Shown one piece after another: positions 17,584 through 26,014 of a DNA stretch of 64,000 nt. The notes beneath the pieces are model-generated. The model searched no databases. It was not told the DNA's origin and saw only the letters and a list, made by a program, of their open reading frames with translations. Within the stretch, counting starts at the first letter, position 1; every line of letters begins with the position of its first letter. The stretch comes from Pontibacter deserti (GTDB taxonomy: Bacteria; Bacteroidota; Bacteroidia; Cytophagales; Hymenobacteraceae): the NCBI RefSeq assembly GCF_023630255.1, contig NZ_JALPRS010000005.1, positions 39,670 through 103,669 of the forward strand. The letters run 5' to 3'. A program made the position numbers and the translations under genes.

Positions 17584-18108
17584 CTATAGTTCGTTTGTCT
17601 GCTGCCCTTCTTGTGTTGTCTTATCGCTATACTTCTCGTTTACGCGCTGGTATAGTTCCATGGGTATTTTTGAGCGGCTCTTAGGTATAACCGGGGCAGG
17701 CTTTATCCAGTCGAGGTGGCCCTTTGCCCAGGCATAAGCCAAGCCTAATACCAGTATACCAATAAAAATAAACATCTCAATAAGCGAGAACCAACCCCAT
17801 ACCCCATTTGTCGCTTCTATCAGATCGCGACGACCAAACACCGTTGCCCACGGAAACAGGAAAGCCAGCTCTACATCGAAAATAATGAAGATTAGCGCCA
17901 CCACATAAAACCTCGGATTAAACTGCACCCATGAGTTACCAATAGGCTCTTCTCCAGATTCGTAGGTAGTCAGCTTTTCGGCATTGGGGCGGCTTGGGCG
18001 AATAAGCTTTGCCGTAAGCAGACCAATCACCACAAATATGGCACCACCCACCAAAAAGAGCAGGATCGTTCCAAAATCTGAAGTATAGGTTTCTGCCATA
18101 GTTGCCAC
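17584..18108 (-). CDS. nuoA: NADH-quinone oxidoreductase subunit A
   Basis: Small membrane-arm subunit with three transmembrane helices. It has 174 aa; the [19 protein letters not shown] loop (about residues 50-68) and [15 protein letters not shown] helix are family hallmarks. A charged C-terminal tail (about 140-174) extends beyond the usual ~120-140 aa. The annotated ATG at 18108 lies only 8 bp after the -7 box at 18117-18124, so the transcript would be nearly leaderless. The in-frame Met4 (18099, [10 protein letters not shown]) is an equally good start. First gene of the nuoABC operon. Confidence 0.94.
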   Translation of the reverse strand: MATMAETYTSDFGTILLFLVGGAIFVVIGLLTAKLIRPSRPNAEKLTTYESGEEPIGNSWVQFNPRFYVVALIFIIFDVELAFLFPWATVFGRRDLIEATNGVWGWFSLIEMFIFIGILVLGLAYAWAKGHLDWIKPAPVIPKSRSKIPMELYQRVNEKYSDKTTQEGQQTNEL

Positions 18109-18116
18109 TGTTTACA

Positions 18117-18124
18117 CAAATTTA
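18117..18124 (-). promoter_or_regulatory. -7 box (TAAATTTG) for nuoABC
   Basis: Exact TAnnTTTG match on the minus strand, 8 bp from the first possible nuoA ATG. It implies a very short or absent 5' leader. No clear -33 TTG was seen at 19-21 bp. Confidence 0.5.
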
Positions 18125-18220
18125 CGATAAAATAAATTGTGATTGTTGGTTGCTGATTATCAGAATCAGGATTTTCAGGATTTGGCCTTAGCTATAGTTG
18201 AGTTTATAATTGCCGTTATC

Positions 18221-18420
18221 CAACCACCCCCAACCCCTCCTTGTCTAAGGCGGGGAGTTCTACCTCACCCCAGCCCTCTCCTTTTAAAGAGGGCCCCTGC
18301 CCCCAAAACAGGAGAGGGAGTTTATGCTACTGCTTCTTTTGTCATTTCGACCAGCGGGAGAAATCTGGGTTTCATAGTTACTGTTGGTCATCCCCCCGCC
18401 CCCTTCAAAGGGGGACTTTC
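18221..18420. repeat. Intergenic repeat modules: C-rich hairpins and a GTCATTTCGA arm
   Basis: Gene-free DNA made of short C-rich and G-rich blocks that can fold on each other: CACCCCCAACCCCTCC with GGCGGGGAG, CCCTCTCC with GGAGAGGGAG, and CCCCCTTCAAAGGGGG. It includes the 21-mer at 18284-18304, which recurs exactly at 41320-41340. A GTCATTTCGACCAGCGGGAG arm lies at 18342-18361, the type of repeat end scattered through many Bacteroidota genomes. A related GACATTTCGA...TCGAGATGAC inverted pair is at 32666-32744. I see no credible gene here. Confidence 0.7.
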
Positions 18421-18433
18421 TGCCTTTGCTTTA

Positions 18434-18790
18434 GTTAGCATTATAGTTCTATAGTTACAGACCATGAGCGGACAGGTCGCGACCTGTCCCTACGGAACTA
18501 TAACCACGAGCAAAGCTAAAGGCAACAACAGTTCAGATGAACTATAAATTAGCTATCGAAAGATATCAGTCTTTGGGTTGAGCGCCTTTGATTTGTTGCG
18601 GTGCCGAAGGCATCACGAGCAGGGCGAGTGAAGCTTCAAATCAGCAGCGCGATGCCCGAAGACGAGGCCTCGCGGCCGTGAGCGCACCAAAGGGAACTAT
18701 AAAACTGTAGGTGAATAGAGCTCCCAGGATTAAAGGAGACTATGAAAAGATAGCTTGTAACGAAGAAGTATAAACTATACTCTAAAGATA
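18434..18790. repeat. Dispersed mosaic repeat, copy A
   Basis: Shares ordered blocks with the copy at 41017-41440. Blocks: GCATTATAGTTCTATAGTT; a hairpin GGACAGGTCGCGACCTGTCC (18470-18489); GCTATCGAAA...CAGTCTTTGGGTTGAGCGCC; a 23-bp exact block (18651-18673); GCCGTGAGCGCACCAAAG (18675-18692); and a 57-bp block ending in ATAGCTTGT, about 79 percent identical. The variable parts between blocks differ in sequence and length. Non-coding: open frames on the minus strand are not preserved between the two copies. Six AASTATA heptamers fall between 18434 and 18790. Confidence 0.8.
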
Positions 18791-18855
18791 AAATATAGCC
18801 AATAACCTTTACCCTTACAACCCTGTAACTATAAAACACCAACCAACTATAACTT

Positions 18856-20283
18856 ATGCTGACAGGTCGTGTAAATGCTCCGGATCTTACCACTAGCCAT
18901 GGCTGGCTGAACACCGACCGGGACTGGTCTATTAAAGAGCTGCGGGGTAAAATTGTGCTGCTGGATTTCTGGACTTTTGGCTGTATTAACTGCCAGCATA
19001 TTGTGCCCGACCTGAAGCGCCTGGAAGAAGAGTATAAAGACGTGCTGGTGGTAATCGGGGTGCATTCAGCGAAATTTGATGCCGAGAAACGAAGTGAAAC
19101 TATAAAGCAGGCTATACTTAAGTTCGGAATAGAGCACCCGGTGGTAAATGATGCAAACTATAAACTCTGGGACCAATATGGCGTGAAGGCCTGGCCAACT
19201 ATAGTTTTAATAGACCCGAACGGAAAAGTAGTAGGGCAACATGCCGGCGAAGGTGTTTATGATACAGTGCACCCATACATACAGCGCCTGAAAAATGACT
19301 TTAAGGATGTGCTGAACTATGAGCCAATTAATTTCCACGTGGAGCGTAAGCCAGAATCAGTTTTATACTTTCCATCCAAACTCATTAGCGACGGTGAAGG
19401 TAATATTTACCTCTCGGATAGTGGAAACAACCGTGTACTCAAACTAAACCAGCAGGGGCAGGTGCTGGAAATTATAGGGAGCGGTGAACAAGGGTTTAAT
19501 AACGGAGGCTATGCTGATTCTACATTTTACGAACCTCATGGCTTGGCCCTGCACAACAGTACACTTTACATTGCCGATACCAAGAACAACGCCATCCGGA
19601 AAGTAGACCTAAAACACAGGATGGTAACTACAGCAGCAGGCACCGGAGAGCTGGAGTATTATTTCCTGGATGAAAGGTATGACGAACCGGTAAACCCCAA
19701 CAGTCCCTGGGACTTGTTTATTTATGGGCAAAGTATGTTTATAGCCAGCGCCGGTAACCATCAGATACTTCGCATGGACCTGGAAACAGACAAAGTATAC
19801 CGATTTGCCGGTACCGGCCGCGAAGCTTTAACAGACGGCCCGTTACGTCAGGCAGCTTTTAATCAACCTAGTGGGTTAGCTATAAATGGCCATGTACTGT
19901 ATGTTGCCGACGCTGAAGCCAGTGCCATCAGAACAGTTAACCTGGATACAGGTATGGTGCTAACGCCATTGGGCAGAGGACTCTTCGATTTTGGAGATGT
20001 GGATGGTGATGTAGATGATGCATTGCTGCAACACTGCGTAGGTTTAGAGATAATTGACAGCGACGTATATATTGCGGATACTTACAACGGCAAAATAAAA
20101 GTACTGGATATGAGCCGGGGCCGCATCCATACTTTAGCCAATAATTTGCACGAACCAAACGACCTGATCTTCCTGAACGGGCACCTATGGGTAACCAGTA
20201 CCAACAGCCACCAACTCTTTAAAGTAGATATGAATACCGGCGAAAAGGAAGAAGTAGTAATAACAGTTAACAGTTATCAATAA
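18856..20283 (+). CDS. Thioredoxin-like / NHL beta-propeller protein (NHLRC2 type)
   Basis: A 475-aa protein without a signal peptide, so probably cytoplasmic. Residues about 1-150 form a thioredoxin-like domain of the TlpA type with active site Cys43-Ile-Asn-Cys46 (WTFGCINCQH) and the cis-Pro stretch VKAWPTIVLIDP. Residues about 175-470 form an NHL six-bladed propeller with repeats such as GNIYLSDSGNNRVLKL, LYIADTKNNAIRKV, LYVADAEASAIRTV and VYIADTYNGKIKVL. The combination matches the NHLRC2 family, whose molecular role is not settled. It starts 65 bp after the mosaic repeat; CACCAACCAACTATAACTT precedes the ATG. It stands alone. Confidence 0.85.
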   Translation: MLTGRVNAPDLTTSHGWLNTDRDWSIKELRGKIVLLDFWTFGCINCQHIVPDLKRLEEEYKDVLVVIGVHSAKFDAEKRSETIKQAILKFGIEHPVVNDANYKLWDQYGVKAWPTIVLIDPNGKVVGQHAGEGVYDTVHPYIQRLKNDFKDVLNYEPINFHVERKPESVLYFPSKLISDGEGNIYLSDSGNNRVLKLNQQGQVLEIIGSGEQGFNNGGYADSTFYEPHGLALHNSTLYIADTKNNAIRKVDLKHRMVTTAAGTGELEYYFLDERYDEPVNPNSPWDLFIYGQSMFIASAGNHQILRMDLETDKVYRFAGTGREALTDGPLRQAAFNQPSGLAINGHVLYVADAEASAIRTVNLDTGMVLTPLGRGLFDFGDVDGDVDDALLQHCVGLEIIDSDVYIADTYNGKIKVLDMSRGRIHTLANNLHEPNDLIFLNGHLWVTSTNSHQLFKVDMNTGEKEEVVITVNSYQ

Positions 20284-20404
20284 ACATTTAACAGCAACTG
20301 CGTTTAATGCTGCAACTTGCTGCGCTCAGATTGGCTGTTATTTGAGTGTAGAAACAATTACACTCATACCCTGCCTGCTGCGTAGTGTTAACCGATCACT
20401 GAAT

Positions 20405-20959
20405 TTATGCAGCAGCTTTACTGCTTAACTCCTGCTTTACTCTTAAAGCCTGTTGCACGTGGCGCTCCTGGTGTGTAACCACAAACTCCAGTGTTTCGCC
20501 AATGCGGAGTTTCAGCAACTTAAAAAACTCTACCGGAACAGCTTTTTTATTCAGGTTGGCACTTTTAGCACGTAAAATCAATTGCTGTAACTCCTGCTGA
20601 TGCTTCAGAAACTCATCTATAGTTGCCTGGCTTAGCTGGCTGTTCGCTGGGTTCATATGCTTCACGGTTTTATGCTTTTTGCCGTTCTGCGGGCGCACCA
20701 TATCCAACGATTTTATGCCGAGCCAACTATAAGTTATACTTGGGACATAGTTGCCATCAGAGTTATTGGCAATGGCTTTGGCAAGGACAGGGTTGTAGTA
20801 GCGGCTGTAGCGGTTCAGGTGCTCCAGGCACTCCAGTATACTCCAGCTTTCTGGTGCCGGTTTATAGTTCAGAGCGCTGCTATCTATAGTTGAGAACTCT
20901 GCGGTTACTACTTGTGCAAGGCTGCTGATGGTTTGCGATAGTTGGTCTAATGTAGTCAT
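20405..20959 (-). CDS. DinB-family four-helix protein
   Basis: A 184-aa protein of the DinB/YfiT metal-binding superfamily. The N-terminal WSILECLEHLNRYSRYY and C-terminal VVTHQERHVQQALRVKQ supply the three His residues (one in the first motif, two in HQERH) that coordinate a divalent metal in this fold. Such proteins include thiol-dependent transferases, some using bacillithiol, which fits the presence of ytxJ in this window. The exact reaction is unknown. The gene is isolated; upstream (20960-21184) is a divergent AT-rich region shared with the next gene. Confidence 0.75.
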   Translation of the reverse strand: MTTLDQLSQTISSLAQVVTAEFSTIDSSALNYKPAPESWSILECLEHLNRYSRYYNPVLAKAIANNSDGNYVPSITYSWLGIKSLDMVRPQNGKKHKTVKHMNPANSQLSQATIDEFLKHQQELQQLILRAKSANLNKKAVPVEFFKLLKLRIGETLEFVVTHQERHVQQALRVKQELSSKAAA

Positions 20960-21106
20960 GGCGGTATGGTTTTATTTTGTACACCACAAAGTTACTGCAG
21001 GTTACAAGTGCCAGTCCTTGACTGAGATCAAGATTTATATAACAGTTAAAATAAAATATTGTATCAATTCTCAATAAAATTAACTTTTAAAATATAGTAT
21101 TGGCTC

Positions 21107-21114
21107 TATTTTTG
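21107..21114 (+). promoter_or_regulatory. -7 box (TATTTTTG) for the secreted unknown at 21185
   Basis: Exact TAnnTTTG match with a TTTT at 21085-21088 as a possible -33 element (18-bp spacer). It lies 70 bp before the ATG, giving a leader of about 60 nt. Confidence 0.5.
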
Positions 21115-21184
21115 TTTAGTAAAATTGAAGGTTTTTTTATACCTTTCTTGTCATTTCTATGAAACAACTTTAAACTAAACGGCA

Positions 21185-21874
21185 ATGCAAAAATTTTTAT
21201 CAAAAGTAGCACTAGCTTTTATTGCAATCTGCGCTTTCGCTGGTACATCAATGGCTCAGGGTATCAATATCTCTCTTGATGGTGAGTCAATGCAGGCATT
21301 TGGCAAAGGCAATCTGCTAGTAAAAGGTTCTCCTTACCTATACAAAGATTGGTCTAAGGGTTCAGTTAAATTAACAAATGGTGTAGTATATGAAGGTATG
21401 AACCTGATGTACGACCAAACAAAGGATATGCTTATCTTTAAAGCTGATGGTGAGCAGAGGCAGAAGTTCCTTCACCCGGTTCAGGAATTTATCCTTCAGG
21501 AAGAAGTTAATAATGTAATTGTAGACGAGCGCACTTTCCGTAATGGTTACCCGCTAACAGATGGTATTGGCCCTGCCGCTTTTTATGAAGTATTAGCTGA
21601 CGGTAAAACGCAACTATTAAAAAGAATATCGAAGTCTATTGTAGAAGAGCGTGAAGACAACTCTATAACAAAGACAAAGATGTATAAGGAGAGTGTAAGA
21701 TATTATTTAGCTACAGATGGTAAGCTTACCAAAATTAGCAAAAACAAAAAAGCTGTATTTGAGGCATTAGGAAAAGATACAGCTGCACTTGATAAGTATA
21801 TCAAAGACAATAAGCTAAACATCCGTGAAGACAATGATCTGGCTAAACTGGTAACTTACGCCAATACTATTTAA
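21185..21874 (+). CDS. Exported protein of unknown function
   Basis: A 229-aa protein with a clear signal peptide (MQKFLSKVALAFIAICAFAG TSMAQ). The mature part has no motif I recognise. It contains GSPYLYKDWSKGSVKLTNG and FLHPVQEFILQEEVNNVIVD, suggesting a beta-rich N-terminal half, and a Lys-rich, helical C-terminal half (about residues 165-229). It has its own promoter (21107) and terminator (21893), so it is a single-gene transcript. Codon use is like that of well-expressed genes, and a role in the envelope is likely but unproven. Confidence 0.7.
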   Translation: MQKFLSKVALAFIAICAFAGTSMAQGINISLDGESMQAFGKGNLLVKGSPYLYKDWSKGSVKLTNGVVYEGMNLMYDQTKDMLIFKADGEQRQKFLHPVQEFILQEEVNNVIVDERTFRNGYPLTDGIGPAAFYEVLADGKTQLLKRISKSIVEEREDNSITKTKMYKESVRYYLATDGKLTKISKNKKAVFEALGKDTAALDKYIKDNKLNIREDNDLAKLVTYANTI

Positions 21875-21892
21875 GATTTAACAATTAAAAGT

Positions 21893-21930
21893 AAAACCGG
21901 AGAATGGCGACAGCTGTTCTCCGGTTTTTT
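21893..21930. terminator. Intrinsic terminator between convergent genes
   Basis: Perfect 12-bp stem AAAACCGGAGAA (21893-21904) with TTCTCCGGTTTT (21917-21928) and a T run. It terminates the plus-strand gene and is placed to serve the crp gene on the minus strand too. Confidence 0.85.
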
Positions 21931-21955
21931 ATGCTTTTAAAATTTAGCCTATACT

Positions 21956-22507
21956 TTATTTAATGCGGCTCAGTGTTTCGGGCGACATGCGCAGGTATGA
22001 GGCAATATACTTTTTAGGGATGTACTGGAACAGGTGCGGGCTGCGTTGCATTACCCGTTGCAGGCGTTGCTCCGGCTCGGGCAGCAGCAGGTCTACTTCG
22101 CGCTCTATTTTGCCTACTAAGGCTTTCTCCAGTTGCTCATACCAGAAACGCTTTATATTTAGCCGTTCTTCCATCAGCTTCATAAGGTCGGGTTTACTGA
22201 TGCCAAGCAGTTCGCTCCTTTTAAGTGCCTGAATGTAGTATGCCGAGGGGTTGCCATCTACAAAAGACGGAAATGAGATCATTAACGTATTCGGGTAACC
22301 GAAGCCTACGCAAATATCTTCGTCGGGTAAGGGGTAGTAAATGCGGAGCGCACCGCTGGTTACAAAGTATAACCCCTGCTCTACCTGCCCCTGCCGTATC
22401 AGGAAATCATAGCGGTTAAGGTGCACCTGCTTCTTCCAGAGCGGCTCAAACGCAGCTATGTCTTCCGGGGTGAAGTATGGGATCTGCTGGAATAGGGTGC
22501 GGAGCAT
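21956..22507 (-). CDS. Crp/Fnr-family transcriptional regulator
   Basis: A 183-aa cyclic-nucleotide-binding-type regulator. The N-terminal beta-roll (about residues 20-110; DFLIRQGQVEQGLYFVTSGALRIYY region) and a dimerisation helix precede a C-terminal winged helix whose recognition helix reads IASYLRMSPETLSRIK. The protein ends right after the recognition helix, so the wing is short, as is common in Bacteroidota Crp-like proteins. Ligand is unknown: the phosphate-binding loop of true CRP is not conserved. It is the last gene of a four-gene operon, 3 bp after the MG2 gene. A related 5' fragment lies at 28879-28965. Confidence 0.85.
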   Translation of the reverse strand: MLRTLFQQIPYFTPEDIAAFEPLWKKQVHLNRYDFLIRQGQVEQGLYFVTSGALRIYYPLPDEDICVGFGYPNTLMISFPSFVDGNPSAYYIQALKRSELLGISKPDLMKLMEERLNIKRFWYEQLEKALVGKIEREVDLLLPEPEQRLQRVMQRSPHLFQYIPKKYIASYLRMSPETLSRIK

Positions 22508-22510
22508 AAA

Positions 22511-24931
22511 CTATAGTTCGTTTGCTCTTACAGTATATGTTGCTTCCCCCACTCCCGGAGTACCTGTCATACTTATACCTTCTACTATAATCCTGAAATC
22601 AGAAAGATCGTCAAGGGTATTAAAAGTAATGCTTGCCCGGCCGTTGCTATCGGTTTTTACAGAGGCTTGCCAATAAGGGTTTGGTCTGAAAACCGGTTTA
22701 TTAGGTTTGGCCATATCTGCAGTTGGCTGGTAAAACTCGCGCGAAGTATAAATACCTTCGAACGGAAAAGCATTTTGCACCAGACGAGCTGCATTATACG
22801 AATTAGGCTTGGTATATAGCGCCATTACTCCAACCAGTTGCACGTGCCCAAACAGCTTCAGGTCCTGAACAGTGTTATATACCTCCAGTTTACGGATGCT
22901 GCTCATCGGTATATTAAGTATCGTTTTGTTATCAAAAGTAGGGTAACCATCCACGAGAAATAAAGGTGAATTAGGAAAGCGCTTACCGGTATCGCGGTTA
23001 TACAGTAAAATCTCTGTTCCATCTTTATCAGTTCTAAGCGATACAGGATCTAAAGTCTCGTTTATAAGCTCCGTCAGGCTCTTGAACTGGATGTATTCGC
23101 TCATGTTGTAGCTAACAGTCGGCTTAGAAAAATTGGCAGTAAAAGTTGGTTTTGCCGGAACTTCGGGTTTAGGTAGATCTCCGTAAAAAGCCTGTTGTAT
23201 GCGATGCCATTCATTTGCTTTTTGAGTATAGGCCGCCGCTATAGTTAAGTAATTTGTGCCTGCTTGTGTTATTGTAAGACTAGGGTCGGTTGTGTGTGCA
23301 ACTGCCAGTTTTGCTCCAACTACAGGCTTGTCATCCTTCAGGATATTGTAGATAATGCCACCGCTCTTCTCAGCGTCAGGTAAAAGCATACTTATATTTC
23401 CTTTCTCGTCAGCACCGGCTGCACTTATAAATCCGGGGCCAGTAAATACAAGCATCGCCACGGCATCCGGAATCGGTTTGCCTGAAGCATCTACTATTGT
23501 GGCATAAAACAAATGCTGTTTTTCCTGTGGATATAGTTTGGGAGCAAAGTTTACAGTTTCTGTTATCTGTTTCCATGTGAAGCGTCGCCAGCCCTGCGTA
23601 AGCAACAGGTTATCAACAGCAGCAACATTCACATCGCCTTGCGCAGAAAAATAAGCTGCTGGTTTCTCAATTAGTCCGTTTATTTCAGAGCTCAGGTATA
23701 AACCGGAAAGTATAGTTTCGTCAGGTGCTGGCAAAGCTTTCTGGTCTGTAACTGCTACTGATAAATTTGCCTGCACCGGGTTGCCATGCTGGTCTTTTAC
23801 CTGAATATCTACTGTAACTGGTTGGCGCGAAGTATAGGTTTTCTGTTTTGGTGTTACTTCTATTGATAAGCGCTGTTTCTTGTTGATGTAGATAAGCCTT
23901 TCTATTTCAGGTTTGCCTTCCTGGTTAAAGAGCGTAAGTTTAGCAACTCCTTCCGGTACTTCAGTTTTAGGTAGATTCAGAATGATTGCCGATGAGCGTT
24001 TAAACTCCGCAGAGGCGGATAGGTATAGCTCCCCGCGGGACTCCAGCAGTAAATGGACTTTGTCTGTTGTGTTGCTGGCATTGTTACTCCTTTTAACCGA
24101 TACGCTGCATACACTTTCATCTGAATTATCTACCTGCATTACCAGGCCCTCATTCAGCGGAGTAGGCAAAGTAGCCTCTATGGTTTTTCCATCTGAAGTA
24201 TAAACTATGCTTTTATAAGTTCTTCCCTTTTTGGGGATAAATTCAAAATTACCGATACCGTTTTCATTGCTGGTAAAAGTGGCGATTTGGCGGTTGTTGC
24301 TGTCTACTATCTTGCCTGATAATGCTGTTCCATTGCCATGCATATCGGTAATTTTAAAACCCACCTTACTCTCAAGTTCATTTACCAGATAGCCACCCTC
24401 CGGGTAAAAAGTTATAGTTGGGGTGCTGGTATTGGTAGCAGTAGTTTCTTTCTCTTCAGGGTTGTAGACAGTAAATGTCCTGGAGTAGCTAAACTCTGGC
24501 GCAAAGTTTCGTCCCCAGTTGGTGTAGCCTTGTAGGGTATAGTTTCCTGTTTTTAAATCTTTTGGTAAAGCCAGTTGGCCTTGCCCTGTACCAGCTGTTA
24601 ACTTAATTTTCTGAGTTTTGATACCATACTGACCCGCTGCACTAACTACCACATTCAGGTAAGAACTAATTGTGGAGGGTGTAAGATCTGTAGCATCCAG
24701 CACATAAGCTTTATACCAGATGGTATCTCCGGGAAGGTAAAAAGGTTTATCTGTCTGGATGTATACTTTCTCCTGTGGGTTAGCCTTTTGAAAACGGGTG
24801 AACTTCTCGATTAAAGCTGTTAGAATTGGGTCGCCGTTAGCTAACTTACTTATAGTTGTAAAACCAACCGAAGCGGTGCCAGCCAGAAGTATAAACAGCA
24901 GTATTAATATGCGATTTGCAGATAATTTCAT
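22511..24931 (-). CDS. MG2-domain (alpha-2-macroglobulin-like) exported protein
   Basis: An 806-aa exported protein. I chose the ATG at 24931, giving the signal peptide MKLSANRILILLFILLAGTA; a longer frame starts 8 codons upstream. The motif KVYIQTDKPFYLPGDTIWYK (about residues 54-73) is the MG2 signature. Several Ig-like macroglobulin domains follow. Near residues 615-720 the sequence FKSLTELINETLDPV and LFLVDGYPTFDNKTI resemble a TonB-receptor plug fragment. No thioester motif (CGEQ) was seen, so it does not act as a covalent protease trap. It lies directly after the DUF4249 gene (17 bp) and before crp (3 bp). Likely part of the surface receptor system of this operon. Confidence 0.72.
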   Translation of the reverse strand: MKLSANRILILLFILLAGTASVGFTTISKLANGDPILTALIEKFTRFQKANPQEKVYIQTDKPFYLPGDTIWYKAYVLDATDLTPSTISSYLNVVVSAAGQYGIKTQKIKLTAGTGQGQLALPKDLKTGNYTLQGYTNWGRNFAPEFSYSRTFTVYNPEEKETTATNTSTPTITFYPEGGYLVNELESKVGFKITDMHGNGTALSGKIVDSNNRQIATFTSNENGIGNFEFIPKKGRTYKSIVYTSDGKTIEATLPTPLNEGLVMQVDNSDESVCSVSVKRSNNASNTTDKVHLLLESRGELYLSASAEFKRSSAIILNLPKTEVPEGVAKLTLFNQEGKPEIERLIYINKKQRLSIEVTPKQKTYTSRQPVTVDIQVKDQHGNPVQANLSVAVTDQKALPAPDETILSGLYLSSEINGLIEKPAAYFSAQGDVNVAAVDNLLLTQGWRRFTWKQITETVNFAPKLYPQEKQHLFYATIVDASGKPIPDAVAMLVFTGPGFISAAGADEKGNISMLLPDAEKSGGIIYNILKDDKPVVGAKLAVAHTTDPSLTITQAGTNYLTIAAAYTQKANEWHRIQQAFYGDLPKPEVPAKPTFTANFSKPTVSYNMSEYIQFKSLTELINETLDPVSLRTDKDGTEILLYNRDTGKRFPNSPLFLVDGYPTFDNKTILNIPMSSIRKLEVYNTVQDLKLFGHVQLVGVMALYTKPNSYNAARLVQNAFPFEGIYTSREFYQPTADMAKPNKPVFRPNPYWQASVKTDSNGRASITFNTLDDLSDFRIIVEGISMTGTPGVGEATYTVRANEL

Positions 24932-24948
24932 AGTTAGAAACTGGTTGG

Positions 24949-26004
24949 TTACCAATAAAGTGGTCGTTCAGCTGTGCTGTTAGGTATTACCCGGCAATCG
25001 TCAGGGTAAACAAGTGTCGGGAAGTAAACTCCGGCATCATACTGCGTTATAAAAAATGAACTTTTGGAAACAGCACTGGCTCCGAAATAACCCAGTACCT
25101 TTTCTTTCGGATCATTGATATTAACTACATTTCCAACTACAGTTGCCGGTGGCGGTGCCTGTACATCAGATCCAGTTGATATCTGTGTTTTCAGGGTTCT
25201 CCAGTAATCATATGCTCCTTCTGAAAGCGAAAACTGGTGTATCTCAATATAGTGCCTTATTCCAAAGGTAAATTCGTTCATAGGTACCTCGGCAACTAAT
25301 TTTCGTTTTACCTCCTGCCCGTTTATCAGGCGGTCATCCTGTACATTTAAGGTGGTGGTTTTGTCGTCGGTTACCCAGCAATCTTCGCAACAGTCTTTAG
25401 GTCTCGATACCCAGTTAGGCCCGACCAACACTTTATAATCTTCTGGTTGTGTTTTAACCTGGTATACACCCTGCCATTTCCATTGATAATAATTTTTTTC
25501 GTTGGCGGGATCTTTCGTATCTACAAATACCTGTAACACGGGTGGCAAATAGGCAACATTGCCGTTCTCGTTTATGTACTGCTTTCTCTTTACTTCCCAA
25601 TAAAGTTTATCCATAGCAGGCGTTGCAGCCATTAATTCCGGAGATGACTTATATTCTTTGCCTTCGGGGGTGGTTATGGTTAACGTATAGGTGTTGCCAA
25701 CTATGCCTTGTATAGCGGTAGTCTGATAAGTACCGGGTAGCATTTCTGCGAGCGTTGCAGTGTTGCCTTTGTCATCAGAGATAACAACTGTGGCATTGCG
25801 AAGCGGCGGAAACTTACCCGTCGCTTCGGCGTCGCTGGTAACGGTATAGAATAAGCGCACTGTTTTAACACCGGGTTCGTCTGTAATGCGGGCATCAACC
25901 ACCAGGCGCGAAATGTCTGTTTCAGCTGTAATATCAAACGGTTCGATGCAGGCAGTAAAGCTGGCAACTATAAACAGAAGTAAAGTATAGATCTTTGTTT
26001 TCAT
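24949..26004 (-). CDS. DUF4249 lipoprotein
   Basis: A 351-aa protein recognised as DUF4249, a family that is usually encoded next to a TonB-dependent receptor in Bacteroidota, as here. The start ATG at 26004 gives a lipoprotein signal MKTKIYTLLLFIVASFTAC. It has a beta-sandwich N-terminal region (RLVVDARITDEPG, VKTVRLFYT) and a Cys-rich stretch RPKDCCEDCWV. The C-terminus SFFITQYDAGVYFPTLVY is typical. It probably helps the receptor capture its substrate at the cell surface; the substrate is unknown. Gaps are 10 bp from the receptor and 17 bp to the MG2 gene. Confidence 0.82.
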   Translation of the reverse strand: MKTKIYTLLLFIVASFTACIEPFDITAETDISRLVVDARITDEPGVKTVRLFYTVTSDAEATGKFPPLRNATVVISDDKGNTATLAEMLPGTYQTTAIQGIVGNTYTLTITTPEGKEYKSSPELMAATPAMDKLYWEVKRKQYINENGNVAYLPPVLQVFVDTKDPANEKNYYQWKWQGVYQVKTQPEDYKVLVGPNWVSRPKDCCEDCWVTDDKTTTLNVQDDRLINGQEVKRKLVAEVPMNEFTFGIRHYIEIHQFSLSEGAYDYWRTLKTQISTGSDVQAPPPATVVGNVVNINDPKEKVLGYFGASAVSKSSFFITQYDAGVYFPTLVYPDDCRVIPNSTAERPLYW

Positions 26005-26014
26005 GGTTATGTAG

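Noticed and set aside
18143..18454. Plus-strand open frame of 103 codons rich in Pro
   Set aside because: Composition comes from C-rich repeat modules; no start signal and no protein-like pattern.
18636..18914. Minus-strand open frame of 92 codons in the first repeat island
   Set aside because: It lies in the mosaic repeat, runs into the start of the thioredoxin-NHL gene, and the frame is not kept in the second repeat copy.
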